64,000 nt of DNA from positions 1-64,000 of the forward strand of contig JABVXV010000204.1 of the NCBI GenBank assembly GCA_013365325.1. The letters are read 5' to 3'. Every line of letters starts with the position of its first letter. Position 1 is the stretch's first letter. The DNA is from Dipetalonema caudispina. Taxonomy: Eukaryota > Nematoda > Chromadorea > Rhabditida > Onchocercidae. Of the stretch, positions 25,310 through 37,600 are shown in pieces. The position numbers and the translations under genes are program-made. A model generated the notes under the pieces. That model saw nothing but the letters and a program-made list of their open reading frames with translations, did not search any database and was not told where the DNA came from.

Positions 25310-26267
25310 TTAATCGAAAAAGAAAAAACTGATAAAATCGCATCTTTTCAGTACTGATATCAGTCGACGCCTTCCAAGGAGCACTGCAAAAAGTGTAACA
25401 AGTGCGGGGTGAGAAGTATATTCCTAATGTTTCAAGTCGTTTTTTTTTCGAGCAGTTTGAAAATCCACGACTAAATTAAACTTGACTGAATTTTTTGGTA
25501 GATAAATTTAGTGCTAGTTGGACTACTTTAAGATATATCTTTTGATTTGCATGTAAAGTTCCAAAATCCAACAATTTTGCTTTACAGTACTTCCGAAAAA
25601 CATGTCGCACGTAAAAACAGTTGCTCATTACGTCGCGGTAAAAAGTCCTCAACCTCTATTCAACCAAATGAAGAATCATGTCACGTAAACCAAGGTTATA
25701 TAATGGACGTGCAAGGTAATGTAAATAATTACACGGTAATTCTGAATTTTAAAATATAGAATCTAAAACAAAGCAAAGTAGCACTGCAACGCAAAATTAT
25801 TATTTATTATCATTTACTTGCATATGTTATTTGCATGACTCATAACTATGCCATGCTTCCGTTGCTTTACCTAAACAATTTCCTAAATCGACCCAAAAGA
25901 ATGGCCGAATATATCTATTAGGTCATGCAAATGACATAAATCATCAAGTAGCAATTTGCACAAGCGTTTGGACATCCTTATTTTCTCTTACTCTATTTCT
26001 AGGCAGAACTTCCGAAGAGTCAGACTTCAGAGTCGGGGAAAAAACTATCAAGTTTACCTAAAACCGTTAAAGTTTTTTTCAATTTATTTGTTTTTTTCCA
26101 CAGTAACGGACGACTCATCAAAACAACACAGTGAAATTACTGGAAAATTAAATCTTCCAAGGAAATTCGAAATTTCGCAATATGGAAAATACGAGAAAGA
26201 TATATCGAAACAGCCAATGGAAGACAAAAGTAAAGATGACAACATTGAGCAAATTATAAAGATGTAA
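21588..26267 (+). CDS. Bestrophin-family chloride channel (frame broken by a 49-bp duplication)
   Basis: The ATG follows an acceptor (CTTGCAG) directly. Twelve exons (21588-21766, 22069-22209, 22594-22760, 23105-23283, 23375-23611, 23722-23865, 24326-24480, 24775-24958, 25352-25408, 25588-25720, 26003-26051, 26104-26267) code for 579 residues if one copy of the duplication is removed. Bestrophin hallmarks are [10 protein letters not shown] at the N-terminus, [54 protein letters not shown] and the calcium-clasp region [15 protein letters not shown]. The family forms pentameric calcium-activated anion channels of the plasma membrane. A hydrophilic Ser/Lys-rich tail of about 190 residues follows. 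The 23611 donor is one of two candidates (the other is before GTTAGC at about 23566). As sequenced, exon 8 carries a 49-bp tandem repeat that shifts frame into a TAG. Confidence 0.85.
24822..24919 (+). repeat. 49-bp exact tandem duplication inside a bestrophin exon
   Basis: Two adjacent identical 49-bp units start at 24822 and 24871. The unit length is not a multiple of three, so the second copy is read out of frame and reaches TAG within a few codons. With a single copy, the exon joins the next one in phase ([15 protein letters not shown]). Confidence 0.9.
25261..25307. repeat. (TA)n microsatellite
   Basis: Alternating TA run in the intron between bestrophin exons 8 and 9. Confidence 0.95.
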
Positions 26268-26801
26268 ATAATAAAGTAGCTTCAATCAATGGAAATTTAT
26301 AAAGAATACGAAACAACGAAATATCCATACAACTGAAAACAACACTTCAAAAGCTGAAAGTTCTAAGAACCAGCAAACATTAAAACGTCTAAGAACAATG
26401 AAATTATATAATATCTATATGCATTTTTGCCTGATAATACAATCTGAAAGTTCCTAAAAACCACTAAACATTAATATGTATTATAAATATTAGGATGGAA
26501 CATATGAACTGACGCTAAGAGTGAATATAGCACAGGAGACTGTGGTAGTTGAAAATTGAAGAATTCTATTAGGAAATCCAGGTAAATTAAAGAATCTTAT
26601 TTACAAACAATGTTATTTATAACGATTAAAACTAACCAACATTGAATTAACGTCCAATAAAAACCAGACAGTTTATTAGGAATTAGTACGAAGTACTTTC
26701 ACTGAGTATAGTAAGTTATCTGATCTCTTTTTTATCTACAGAGATCACAATAATCACTAATACTTATTGAAAAGCATTATAACAGTGATATACTTAAAAG
26801 T
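26268..26801. other. Convergent intergenic region
   Basis: Lies between the stop codons of bestrophin (plus) and the Nudix gene (minus), so it should hold both 3' UTRs. AT-rich; no further gene recognised. Confidence 0.5.
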
Positions 26802-27928
26802 CTACTTTTTATGAACTAAATATTCCTCAGCTTTTTGAATTAAATCCTGCATTTCTTTATATTGTGCCAACACGCTAGCTTCATTAACCGACAACCATCT
26901 GACGTTTTGATGCTCATCTGATAATCTGATTTCTTTGTCATCTTTTAACCTTGCCAACCAATATTTCACTGTTTTCTGAAAAGAAGTGAATATTGTTGGA
27001 GATATTCTAAAAATCCAGTGTGAATAAAAAATAAATGGAAAACTGTCTAATTACGTATGCTTTACTTCTGCTTATAGAACGTCAGCCATTGTCAAGCTCA
27101 TGCTAAATAACATGAACGATAACTGTATTGCAATAATTACTAGGAATAAATTAAACCTCGAAATTTCCTCACCTGTTTGTTAGCTTCTCCTTCATATCGG
27201 TCATTTCTTTTCACTACATACTTTAGAACTTCCACGAAGTCCATATGCACATCCAAGTTATCAGCCGTTATCCCAGCTTCCTCAGAGGTTTCACGCAATG
27301 CTGCCGACAATTCGTCTTCACCAGGATCAACATGACCTTAAAAGATATTAAAATAAATTTTGTGTGTAAACCTAAACACCAACCTTCAGATATGATTTTA
27401 TTTAAAATGATATATTTGAAATCAAATTTTAAACACTTTAGGTCGCCTTTCACCTAGACATTAATTATATCAATACTGAAAAATAAAATCTGTAGATTCC
27501 AAAGTTATCACTTGACAATATCCAGGAATTGCGTTCAAATTACAATAAAACTGTGTTAAAATGAAGTTACATCACGGAAATTGAGAGACGGATTCCTTGA
27601 ACCCTAAGTAGTGTTACTTATAAAATATGGAATAAATTATGAGCAATATATAATATATCACTTCTATTTAAAAATAAAAATGGTTGGATATATGTATATA
27701 TATATATATATACATTTATAGACTAAGAGAAGTATATCATGTATAACAAGGTTAAGGTATCAATACATGGCTTTATGAAGTACTAAAGAACAGACTAAAA
27801 TAACAACAACCTTTCGGTGGAGACCAATGATGTGGAGGGTATGATGCTTGCAGTAATAAATATTCGATTCGACCAGCTTGATGACGATAAACCAGCATGC
27901 CCGCTGCACGTATAATGTCAGCCATCAT
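26802..27928 (-). CDS. ndx-4: Diadenosine tetraphosphate (Ap4A) asymmetrical hydrolase, Nudix family (NUDT2 / C. elegans NDX-4 type)
   Basis: Three exons (27811-27928, 27173-27336, 26802-26975) give 151 residues, the normal length for NUDT2. The N-terminus reads IIRAAGMLVYRHQAG, then IEYLLLQASYPPHHW and SPPKG, typical of animal Ap4A hydrolases. The Nudix box (GX5EX7REUXEEXGU) is complete: GHVDPGEDELSAALRETSEE followed by AGIT, with all catalytic glutamates present. The enzyme should cleave Ap4A to AMP and ATP in the cytosol. Exon phases agree (AAA G | GT CAT). Two ATGs stand in tandem at 27928 and 27925, and the frame is open upstream to about 28048, so a longer N-terminus is formally possible, though the family starts at this point. 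Downstream it converges with bestrophin. Confidence 0.92.
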
Positions 27929-30524
27929 ATGTATAACGTGAGACAGGTACACCGATTTGGAGGTAGACACGTAAAGTGTACACCTAAAAACACGTTGACC
28001 TTTAGCAGGAAGCAACTGACTCCCCGTTCGGCCAACCGCAAAATACAACTCTCAAAATCTAGACATCTTCAAATTTTTTTCTCCAAAATTATTTAGTTTA
28101 TTACATATTTCTGATTGTATCATTGCTTAATTATTTATCATTTACTTTTTAGAATAATTTTATTTATTTTACATTTGTTTTTTAAATTTCAAAACATTTT
28201 AAAAGATACTCTGATTATATATTATCCACAAATTAATGATTATCAATGGTAATCACTAAAGTTTTGTTTGTTTTTAAGAAAAGTGTTTTGATTGTGTTTC
28301 TATGAGTAATTTTATTTTACAATAATTTTCCTGCTCATTCATAATATTTTCATTAATTGCATTTGGGATTCAACTTCTTTTTATCTTCCTTAACTTTTTG
28401 CTTCTTTCTATCAAATTTATCTGTTGTGACTTTTTTTTTGTTTGGGAGAGATTTGGTTCGGTACAGTCGAATACCTGGAGAAGGTTAACTTTCTTCTTTA
28501 GGAGAGATTCTCCTATGACGTTGCAGGGCAATTGTAAGTGATTTATCAATAATGGAATTGATCACTTTGAAGGTTTCTCGTAATTCGTCGATCCAGGAGT
28601 GATTCGCTTGGATGTAGATGGTTGTAGTGTAGTACAACACCGCAATACGTGGAGACGATCTTTCTTGGTGGGTTATAATAAGACAAGGAAGTTGAAATTA
28701 AAATTAAAGAGTACAGCTTAATCATAATTTATATATACATATATATCAAGAAGCACATTTGTAGCAATTCTTTCGTAACAAAGCACATTGTGTTACAATA
28801 CTATCTTAAGCAAGGATGCTAATAAGCTAAATGATTTATGTTACACGTTATAACATTCATTAACTTACAATTCATGTGATGAACCATTCAAATGAGAATA
28901 TTTCTGTAGCACAAAGTAATTTTATTTTGACAAATTTATCATAAAATTTTTTGGATTTCCAACATTATTATTCGTTAAAAAAAGAACAGTTAGAGGAGGC
29001 GTAGTTGTGAGAGTTACATTAGTGAATTGTTATATCAATTAACTGTAAGCTTTTCTTATATTTCTTGCATGAGCTGTTGGTTCGTCTCATTTTAATGTTT
29101 TTTTATGTCTTACTAATTTTTTGGAATTTTTATGCTCGTATTTCAATAGAGTTGCAAATATTGTTTTGTAGTTTCTTTGTATATTCCAATACCTATCTGC
29201 ATATTTGTCATAGTAGGTCAACGCAACTCTGCTACTGAACAATTTGATTTTCCGGTAAGAAAAACAATCAATCATTTGATCCATTTAAATGTAGCTGGTA
29301 GACTATTTCATTCTTTAAATCTTTTGCAATATTTACACTTTTTCCCGGATAACTAATTCATTGACTTTCGGATTACTTTGCGATTGTTTTAAATGCTCAT
29401 CCCTTTCATTAGCTTTTTGCTTTCAAATTACTGTAACTATGATGTCTTAAGAATCAAATCAAAATTTATTTGGATCTTTTACTTCACTCATTACTCTTTC
29501 TCAAATTTTGCCCTTTTCGGTAAGTAAGTTTACTATGAATTTTAACACTATAAAACAATCTATGTTTTATAATTTTTCATTTTTTTATTGTTTCCGATTT
29601 GCCTCTCTTTGATAACTTCGTTTCTTTTAATTTTCATTGAAAATTATTGTATTTGAACTTATTTCATCCTTTTATGTAATTTGCAATTTGCGCATATATT
29701 TTTTCATGCTTCGGATTTTGCATGCATTTCGTATTCTTCACTTTAATGGATTTTATAATTAGCTTCAAGTCTAATGCTTTCGTTCAATCGACGACACTTT
29801 ATTTTTCTCATTTATCCGTATCTGTCATCTTTTAATTCTCTTTTCTTTCCTTGCTTTTACGTTGGTGCGCCCTTTTCTTGTGCTGCATTTTACATGCTTT
29901 TGTTGCTTATTTTACCTCTATTAATTAATAAGTAACTTTGATTTTGATTCAATTTTAATGCTGATATCTCCTCATAATCTGCGCCTTTTTCGTGCTTTTG
30001 GTCTACTCTTTCCACTGTTCTGCATTCTTGTACATTTTTTTTTTTCTTTTGTTTTTTTATATATATGTGACTTAATGTTCATTCTTTATGTTTCTCTTTT
30101 TTATTTGATTTTATGCTGCTTTTCAGTTCTGACAATTATATCTTTCCCTGTCATTTTCGTTTGGTAAGTTTCAGAGAGCTAAAAAAATCGAGCTTAATAC
30201 CTGGATAAATATAATTGAGATTGAATCGATTAGCTCTTAAATACTGGAAGAACTGTAGAAATTGGAAATATTACCTGAATAAATACGAGTGTAATCGAAT
30301 ACATCAAGTGGTAAGTATTAGAAGAGTTGGAAAATTTTAACACATTACGATATTAATCTATGTCGAAGTTGATATTCTACCTCATATTTTGTTCAGTTTT
30401 CATGCTTGTCAGAATATGCCCTAATTGATATGAAAATCTAAGCCAGCATTTCACATCTCTTAGTGTTGATTAGTAATAGGACGAGTTCATCAGTACTTTT
30501 CGTTTTACTGTATCAGTTAGGTTT
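27929..30524. other. Gene-poor AT-rich interval with a pyrimidine-rich plus strand
   Basis: About 2.6 kb upstream of the Nudix gene and downstream of the histidine phosphatase gene. From about 28900 to 30200 the plus strand is markedly T/C-rich. A 69-codon plus frame at 29958-30167 is a hydrophobic low-complexity product of this bias. One minus-strand frame at 28485-28690 looks more protein-like and is listed separately. No transposon terminal repeats were recognised. Confidence 0.4.
28485..28690 (-). CDS. Possible terminal exon or small ORF of unknown function
   Basis: A minus-strand frame ends at TAA (28485-28487) and is open upstream for about 65 codons, with no ATG in the sensible part. 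It reads ERSSPRIAVLYYTTTIYIQA and later WIDELRETFKVINSIIDKSL and QRHRRISPKEES. Its amino-acid mix is unusually protein-like for this AT-rich DNA. I recognise no family. It could be the last exon of a minus-strand gene whose other exons I cannot see, or a remnant of a mobile element. Confidence 0.25.
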
Positions 30525-32779
30525 TCATGTTGTGATCCGTTTACGCGTAGCGAAATCTGGATTAATTTTCGAGCTAAAATTCATGTAAGTAATGGGTGGT
30601 AAAGCAGATTCATTGTATAACCATCGACCATCATCCATCCGATCGATAATTGCCGTACAGCAGTAAGGGAAATTCTCCCCGTGATTGATGAGCTCTCGAG
30701 CAAGAACTGTTCGAGACGGGTCCCGAAATGCACCGATTGCCAAATCTACCGTTGATGCATGTCCAACAATCTGTAGTTTAAATGGTTCGAAAATTGAGGA
30801 ATGATCTCTAAACTATTCAATCAAATATATGTTACTATCATGTTACCATGACCATGAAAGATGTTAATAAAATTTCATGAAATCTCTGAAGATTTCTGTC
30901 TAGCAACTAAACATAGAATTCTCGATTAATTTCTGAGATTAATTTCTGTAATTTTAAACTTTTCAATAATTTCAGGAAATTTACCAAAATCAAAGCACCA
31001 TCAGTTCGCTGACTCCATTCATTTGTCGTAGCTAATTTTTGTAACAAATTCTGTACACGCTTACTATACATTTCGACTGTTTCCTTCATTTTCCAAATCT
31101 ATTATATGAAATATAATAACCAAACTGTTTACTTACATAATCAATCCTAGTAACAAATTTACCTTATCAATCATTTCCATGATTATTACACTGATTATTC
31201 ATCAATGTTGTCATCTAACTTTAGCTTGACACACAGCGAAACTTTATGTATTAATTAATCATTTATGACTGTAAACTATTTCTTTCTTTCAGAGAATCAA
31301 CTTAAAGTTTGTAGACAGGAAACTTAAATTTGCATATTCATTCTATCAAAAATTCAGTTATCTCTTACATTATCCATTGTTGTGAGTGGTACATAGTGAG
31401 TATCAATGTTAAATTTCGCTTCATAAAGATCTTGAGGTGTTGCGAATTTTGGTTGTCCGTTTGGATGAAGATCGGTAAATTCAAAAAGTGTTGGTTCGAT
31501 GCGAATTTTAATTTCACCTTCCTTGGCCATTCCATTTAGTACTGAGTGTGCTGTTTGCACGCATCGTAATGCTGGTGATGCATAAATGATGTCTGAAAAT
31601 TTTTCACTTTATAATGGTTTAAAATTAAATTATATTATTCGTTAAGATATATGAAGGAGATTAGAGCTAATTAATTACATTGTTGTCTCAATATCAAAAC
31701 ATAGAAGACAACGTTTTGAATGTCAGTTAATTGGGTATTGATAATTCGGTAATTCTTCTAGCGGCTTGCTTAGTAATTTAAATTAAAATTAATAAAATTA
31801 TGTTATTTTGTGATTTCAGACAATCCGAAATTTACAAGTTGTGAATCACTAATTTTTGATCTTTTCACGTTCATGCTTGCAAACAGTCATACTTATTTAC
31901 ATATGTAATAGTATTTGTCTATCCGCAAATTTTGTTCAATTAAAAAATTACCAGACCTGGTACAGATTTATTAACAAGAAGTCCTCTCCCAACCATTTCT
32001 GCAAGAATACAACCCATTTCCGAAATTACCGTATCATCTTCATAATGCTTAAATGGTCGTTTCAATTCCGGAAGAGCGAGAGGCTCAAAAGAAAGTAATG
32101 TATATTTGAATTATTGAGAGTAAACTAATATATTTTGACTCGTCTACATTTCCTTTATTGTTATAGAAGCAAATTTGTTCCAATAAATAAATTATTAGTA
32201 TTTCGGGAGTTAAAGTCATATTACTAAGATGAATAATTTACATAGTTTATTACCATATTCAAATCGAAAGCCTGATATGATCCGGATGACGTAGATTTAC
32301 GAATCCATTTCGGAAATAAGTCATCAATTCGCTCACCATGCCGCATAACAACCAAACGGCAAGGCATCATTTGTGTTGCTTTATCGCTTGTGCTATGTAA
32401 TAAGAATGAAAAATCATTCACATAACAACTCCTTTGAAAATAACCGTTTTTCCGAATATCTATCATTCTACATAAGTAATTCTTCTTTTCTTTATTTCAA
32501 CATTTGCAGCAATAATTAAAGGTCATATGCTCCAACACTCAAACGAATACAACTTTTGAAATCTTGAAAAAATTTTGATTTTCGTAAAAATTTAAATAAT
32601 TCTTTATTTTTTAAAATAATTTCCGAAAATCCACAATTTCACCTTTCTGCTGCGTCATTATTTGTTTCAGTCTTCGGAATATTTTGTTTGCTATCTAAAT
32701 GATTGCCTGAAATTAACCAAAAATTAAAAATAAACAAAAACATAGAGAGTTGAAGAAGTTCAATAACACCTCTACTCAT
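30525..32779 (-). CDS. Histidine phosphatase (phosphoglycerate-mutase-like, UBASH3/TULA C-terminal type) with N-terminal signal sequence
   Basis: Six exons (32643-32779, 32254-32467, 31957-32083, 31369-31592, 30985-31098, 30525-30770) join in phase to 353 residues. The catalytic RHG motif is in LVVMRHGERIDDLF, the substrate region in YASPALRCVQTAHSVL, KIRIEPTLFEF and EAKFNIDTHY, and the second catalytic histidine in IVGHAST. This order matches the PGAM domain of UBASH3/TULA phosphatases. Unlike UBASH3 there are no UBA or SH3 domains. Instead exon 1 encodes a hydrophobic N-terminus (MSRGVIELLQLSMFLFIFNF, then WLISG) that I read as a signal peptide or signal anchor. The ATG is preceded by TTTGTAG eight bases upstream, fitting trans-splicing. 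The substrate is unknown; phosphotyrosine protein or a small phosphoester are both possible. Confidence 0.8.
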
Positions 32780-34641
32780 CGCTTCTACTACAAATTGACG
32801 AATGAACCGATCGGAAGGAAATTGAAAGTGACAATGACTTCAATGCTGATCATTTACAGGGCAAATCCTTTCTTACAATTGCCACTTTACTATTAAGCTG
32901 AAAATTCACCTATGCTTGCATAATGTGTACGCAACGAAGTAAACATTTATTTTTGAAATTTGTTTAGTTTTTTTCCGTTGCATATTTTATGCAATGATAA
33001 TTGATAAACAATATATATGTTCACAAATTTTTATCGAAATTTTTGTTAACTGGAATACATATGAGACTTCTAATGTTGCGATTGAGTGAAACTTTTTACT
33101 TTCAAAAATTTGCTATCATGTTTTATGGACAGTAATCAGGCGAGGATTTTGTTTCAGACAATCTAATATTAATAATAATTCAATAACAGAAAGACCTATT
33201 TGCATGCATATATGCTTGCATATTGTGCAAGCCTGCAAAAACTATTTAGTATATATGCAAGTAGATATGAGAAGAGAATCTTATTAATCGAAACAAGAAA
33301 AACAACAAAAATTGGAAGGAAAACGATAGTGGAATGTACATCAACAGTTAATTAAATGGATGGAATTCATATGTTGGAATAGATAAATTGTCAACAGTAC
33401 CGAAATGGCAGCGTTTATTTCAGTTTAGAATAATTCTAGTTGCTTACTTTTTGAGTATGAAGCTTCTTTATAGGAGATTTTCAATTAAAATCGAATAGAA
33501 AATTTCTGTTGCATGCAATATTGGATTTTGAAATTATCTACTTGAGCAAAACTTTTCTCCATTTCAAACAAACGCACAATATCTCATCAGTATTAATTAT
33601 CGCTCCTGATAATTTTTTTTAGAATATTCTACTATCCTTACTTATGAATCTTTTCGTACTCTATAAAATAAGACGAGCTGCTCTTTACTAAATGGTGCGT
33701 TATAGAGCTACAAGTAATCAGATAATCTCTATTAGTATTTAGCAACGATAAAGATAATATGCAATTTAGCCGTACTTTATAAAGGGGTTAATTGAAAGCT
33801 GAATCATTTTACAGTAATTGCAATATGCGACGACCTCTAGAAATTTCCAAAAATTTTTATTCCTTAACAGATAAAAGTAGGTTACGTTACGATCAAAAAA
33901 GGTTTACATAAAGATGCACATGTGCAAAGTTCAAAACATCCTCCAATGGATGCTAAGAAAAAAACCTTTCGTAATTAAGAAAAGGTTTACAAAAACAATA
34001 GAATCGGACGCAGGTTCTTTTTAGATTTCGCTTAACCGGACCTGAAGTCTAATTTAAATTTGCGGGGGCGCAACTTTTTACAATAATTTCAAGTCCCATT
34101 GGAAACTACAGTTCTTTTCTTTCAAGAAAATATGTCGGAGAGTTCATACAGTTTACAATCGGTTTCAAATCTGATAAATGGAACTTCAGCGACACACAGC
34201 TGCTATGTAAGAAGTCACTGAAAATAAGACCTCTATGAAAGCTAATACGAGTAAATACCAAATGAATTTACAAAATTGATTGGAAATATTATGCAGAAGA
34301 AACTGAGGAAAAAATCAGGTTGCACAAATAAGATCTTCAGGTACATTTTGGAATGAAAGTCAAATTTCCAAAAGAACCTAAGTAAAAACTTTTCTAATAT
34401 AAAACTAAACATTCACCTCTTCATTTTATGTGGTTATATTATAAAATGCAAATATTTATTACATTTTTGTGCATTCGAACTATAGCAAAGTAAACATTAT
34501 TTTTAAAGAATAATATAAAAAATCGATTTTACAAAAGACGGCTGCAAAAAACATAATTCAATTTAAATAGATGCGGATAATAACTAGGAAAAGTCGATAT
34601 CCTCCAAAAAATTTCTAGCAATAATCAAAAAAGTAATAAGC
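32780..34641. other. Intergenic region between two minus-strand genes
   Basis: About 1.9 kb between the Tudor-gene stop and the histidine-phosphatase start. AT-rich and without recognisable exons. It should contain the promoter of the phosphatase gene and the Tudor gene's 3' UTR. Confidence 0.4.
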
Positions 34642-37600
34642 TCATTCAGCTCCATCATCGCCATTTATTTCAGTTAATAATTCGACAATCCAAATACCAT
34701 CCGAATTCCGTTGTTCTTTGAATAGAACACGCATCAGCTGTCCAACACAAGGTATTTCATTCATACGGCAACTAATCGTTTTAATCAGTTGCACTTCATT
34801 TAAAGAAGCCAAAATACACGGTACTGCCAGAGCAGGTTGAGTACGAACACTTGGAGACTGAAATATTTGATTAGTATGCCTCAAAATTCAGGCTCCGAAC
34901 CTGAACAAAGTGATCAAAAAAAAAACTATAACTGTAACTTAATACGAAGCAGCATTGTAAAATCTGAATACGCTTCCATCGATTTGTTACTAGGATGACA
35001 ACACTTTCATACAAAGTCTACCAAGTTCTTTATAGACCATAATTCATTTCGCTGGATAGTTCCCATATGTCCATCGTCAATGTGTCGTACATGTACAACG
35101 TTTTCACTGAAACGCTCAACAACTGCTCTAACTTTTGCTCTTCCAAGATCATTGCATTGTACTACACAAAGTGCACCAACTGACTGCAAATATAAAGTAA
35201 TAAAAGAAAAGGAAGGTGCATGAAAAAAAAAAAAAGAAACTGTTTGATGCGTTTCTCGTATCACGAATACAGAAATTTCTCTGTACAACGTTTCTGTAAA
35301 CTTCAGCTTTTGCTGTAAGATAGTGAAATTTGATTATTATCAATCTAAAAAAAAAAAATAAATATCAGTGTAAGTAAAAGTAACAATTTCATTAGCATTC
35401 AGTTTCTGTGTCGGATGCAACGAATTAAAATATTCGGCAGATATATCTTTTGACGTCATAGTCGGGGTTACAAAAAATACTGGCCAATCGGAATCACTGC
35501 CAACTCTTCGTACCATCAATTCGCTTCCATCAATGATACTCACAAGCTTATGATATACCTAAAAATCCAAAACTATGAATGCGGAATAACATAAACCACT
35601 GCTAATATATAAATCTGATAAGATATATTTTTCATATCTCCTAGTATAAAGTTGAAGTAAAACTTCTTAAAAAACCAGCATTTATGAGGCTGGATTGCTA
35701 GATCTTTTTGTAGTAGCATCTACTGTAGAATATCGGCATTCTTGATATAAGAAAATACCATATCTATTAGTCAGGCACAAAATCACCACACCTGATAAGT
35801 AGGGAATGACTGTAGTTCATCATTTTGATGTAAAGAGATTTGCGGTTCTGACCGTATAAGCTGAAATCGATCCAATTTCTCAATCAAAAGAGAAGTTCTA
35901 TAATTCATTTTATACCAAAATTAAGCTAAATTTTGGGCCAGAATACAAGTTTCATAAAACAGTAAGTACCATTTCCTGCTCTTCATAGTTGCTCGTACTA
36001 ACGCATAACTGACTATAATCGACTGATTCATCAGATGTATAAATCGGTTTTTTAATCAAACTTGTGTGTGACGGGTCGGATACCTGTGAATATTACGAAT
36101 GTATGAATGAAGTTATTTGAAACTGAGTTACCGAAAGTATTCCTCTTGTTATCACCCCCTTTACCCATCCCAAATGTTTTCGATCAGCTGCAAATAATTG
36201 GAAATAAAGAAGCACTATGTCTCCAATAGCCTTCTGCGGGCATTCCAGTTTTATCTGCATAATTTGTTGATTTGAAAAGTTTGGCAAATTTTTGGTATAT
36301 TGCGAAACTGCACTCAGCGAACGTTTCGGAAAATTATCTTGAATATCTGGAATGGAAATTTTCATTATGTCATCGCATCCGATTCATATCAAAATTATCC
36401 ATGAAGATACGAAGTAATAACGGTCGAATTAGATTTCCAGCATTTACTATGTGTTTGTTGTTTGGCAATATTACAATAATCACTGATCGTTCGATGTGGC
36501 GGTTCACCATACTCCAGTTTACGATGGCAGCTATCCCAAAAAGAATCTGCTGATAGAGAAATTTTGCAATCTAAAACAAAAAACAAAAAAAAAAAGAAAA
36601 AATTGAAAAATCATGCTAAATTTCAGTACCTCTAGCAAGAGAATAATTATTATCCGTTACTTCGATGTTTATGATGCCTCTATCATAACATATTAGTTCC
36701 CATTTGAATTTGAAAGGAAGTGTTTTTATAAAATTATTGGCAATTAATAGGTAGAAAGTGGGGTTAAAATAATGAAGTAGCAAACAAATAATAAGGAAAT
36801 AAGCAGAAATAAAGCATGTCGGAATAAGGAAGTAATGAATTTCGAACCAAAAAAAAAACTGAAGTTTATAATAACATAGCAACCTGTACTTGAATTCGAA
36901 ATCATGGAATTTGTTTTTGACGTCGGAAGGGTAGCCTTTAACTGCGTTGAACGTTTCTTAGATTTTGAATTGCGATGAAATGGCGGCTGAAGTTTGCTAT
37001 TATGCGATGAAGGTCGCCTTGCAGAATATCCATTGTTACTATCCGAAGAAGTATCATTGAGTAACAGCGTCTTTGTTGTTTTGGGTGATGCAACTCGCCA
37101 TTTTTTTGGTGGAAAATACCATTTTTGAGGGGAAGCATGCTACAATAATTAAAGAAGCACAGTTCTACAAGATCTAATTTTTGGAAATATCAATTCTAAA
37201 CCCCAAAATTTCAAGACTATTCAGAATTATTTGTTAGATAGTATACAGAACGATAAAACGAATAAACGATTTGAATGCGTCAAATTTTCTCATAGCCTAG
37301 TTATTCAAAAAATTAAATTTTCGAATTTCAGTGAAGTTGATGCTGCTATTATTTATATGTAAATGAAATTAGTTTGTTAAATCAATTTTTACCTAATAAA
37401 CTAAGTTAGTATGTTAAATCACATATGAGTATACGAATCATTACGTCATTTATATTTCGGTTGTATTTCGGAATCTCAAAATGATAATCGTTCGCTGCAT
37501 TCGAAAACGACACCTGTGTACCCGGTACATTGGACATTGTTGAGCGCATGCCATTCCTAAAATGATATATTAAGAAATTCAGAACTATTAATTTAGGATA

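Noticed and set aside
29958..30167. Hydrophobic plus-strand ORF of 69 codons
   Set aside because: Low-complexity product (Phe/Leu/Ile) of a T-rich tract; no splice or family evidence.
36616..36882. Minus-strand ORF of 88 codons read as a large Tudor-gene exon
   Set aside because: No usable acceptor lies in its 5' part; the phase-compatible reading is a 48-nt exon at 36630-36677.
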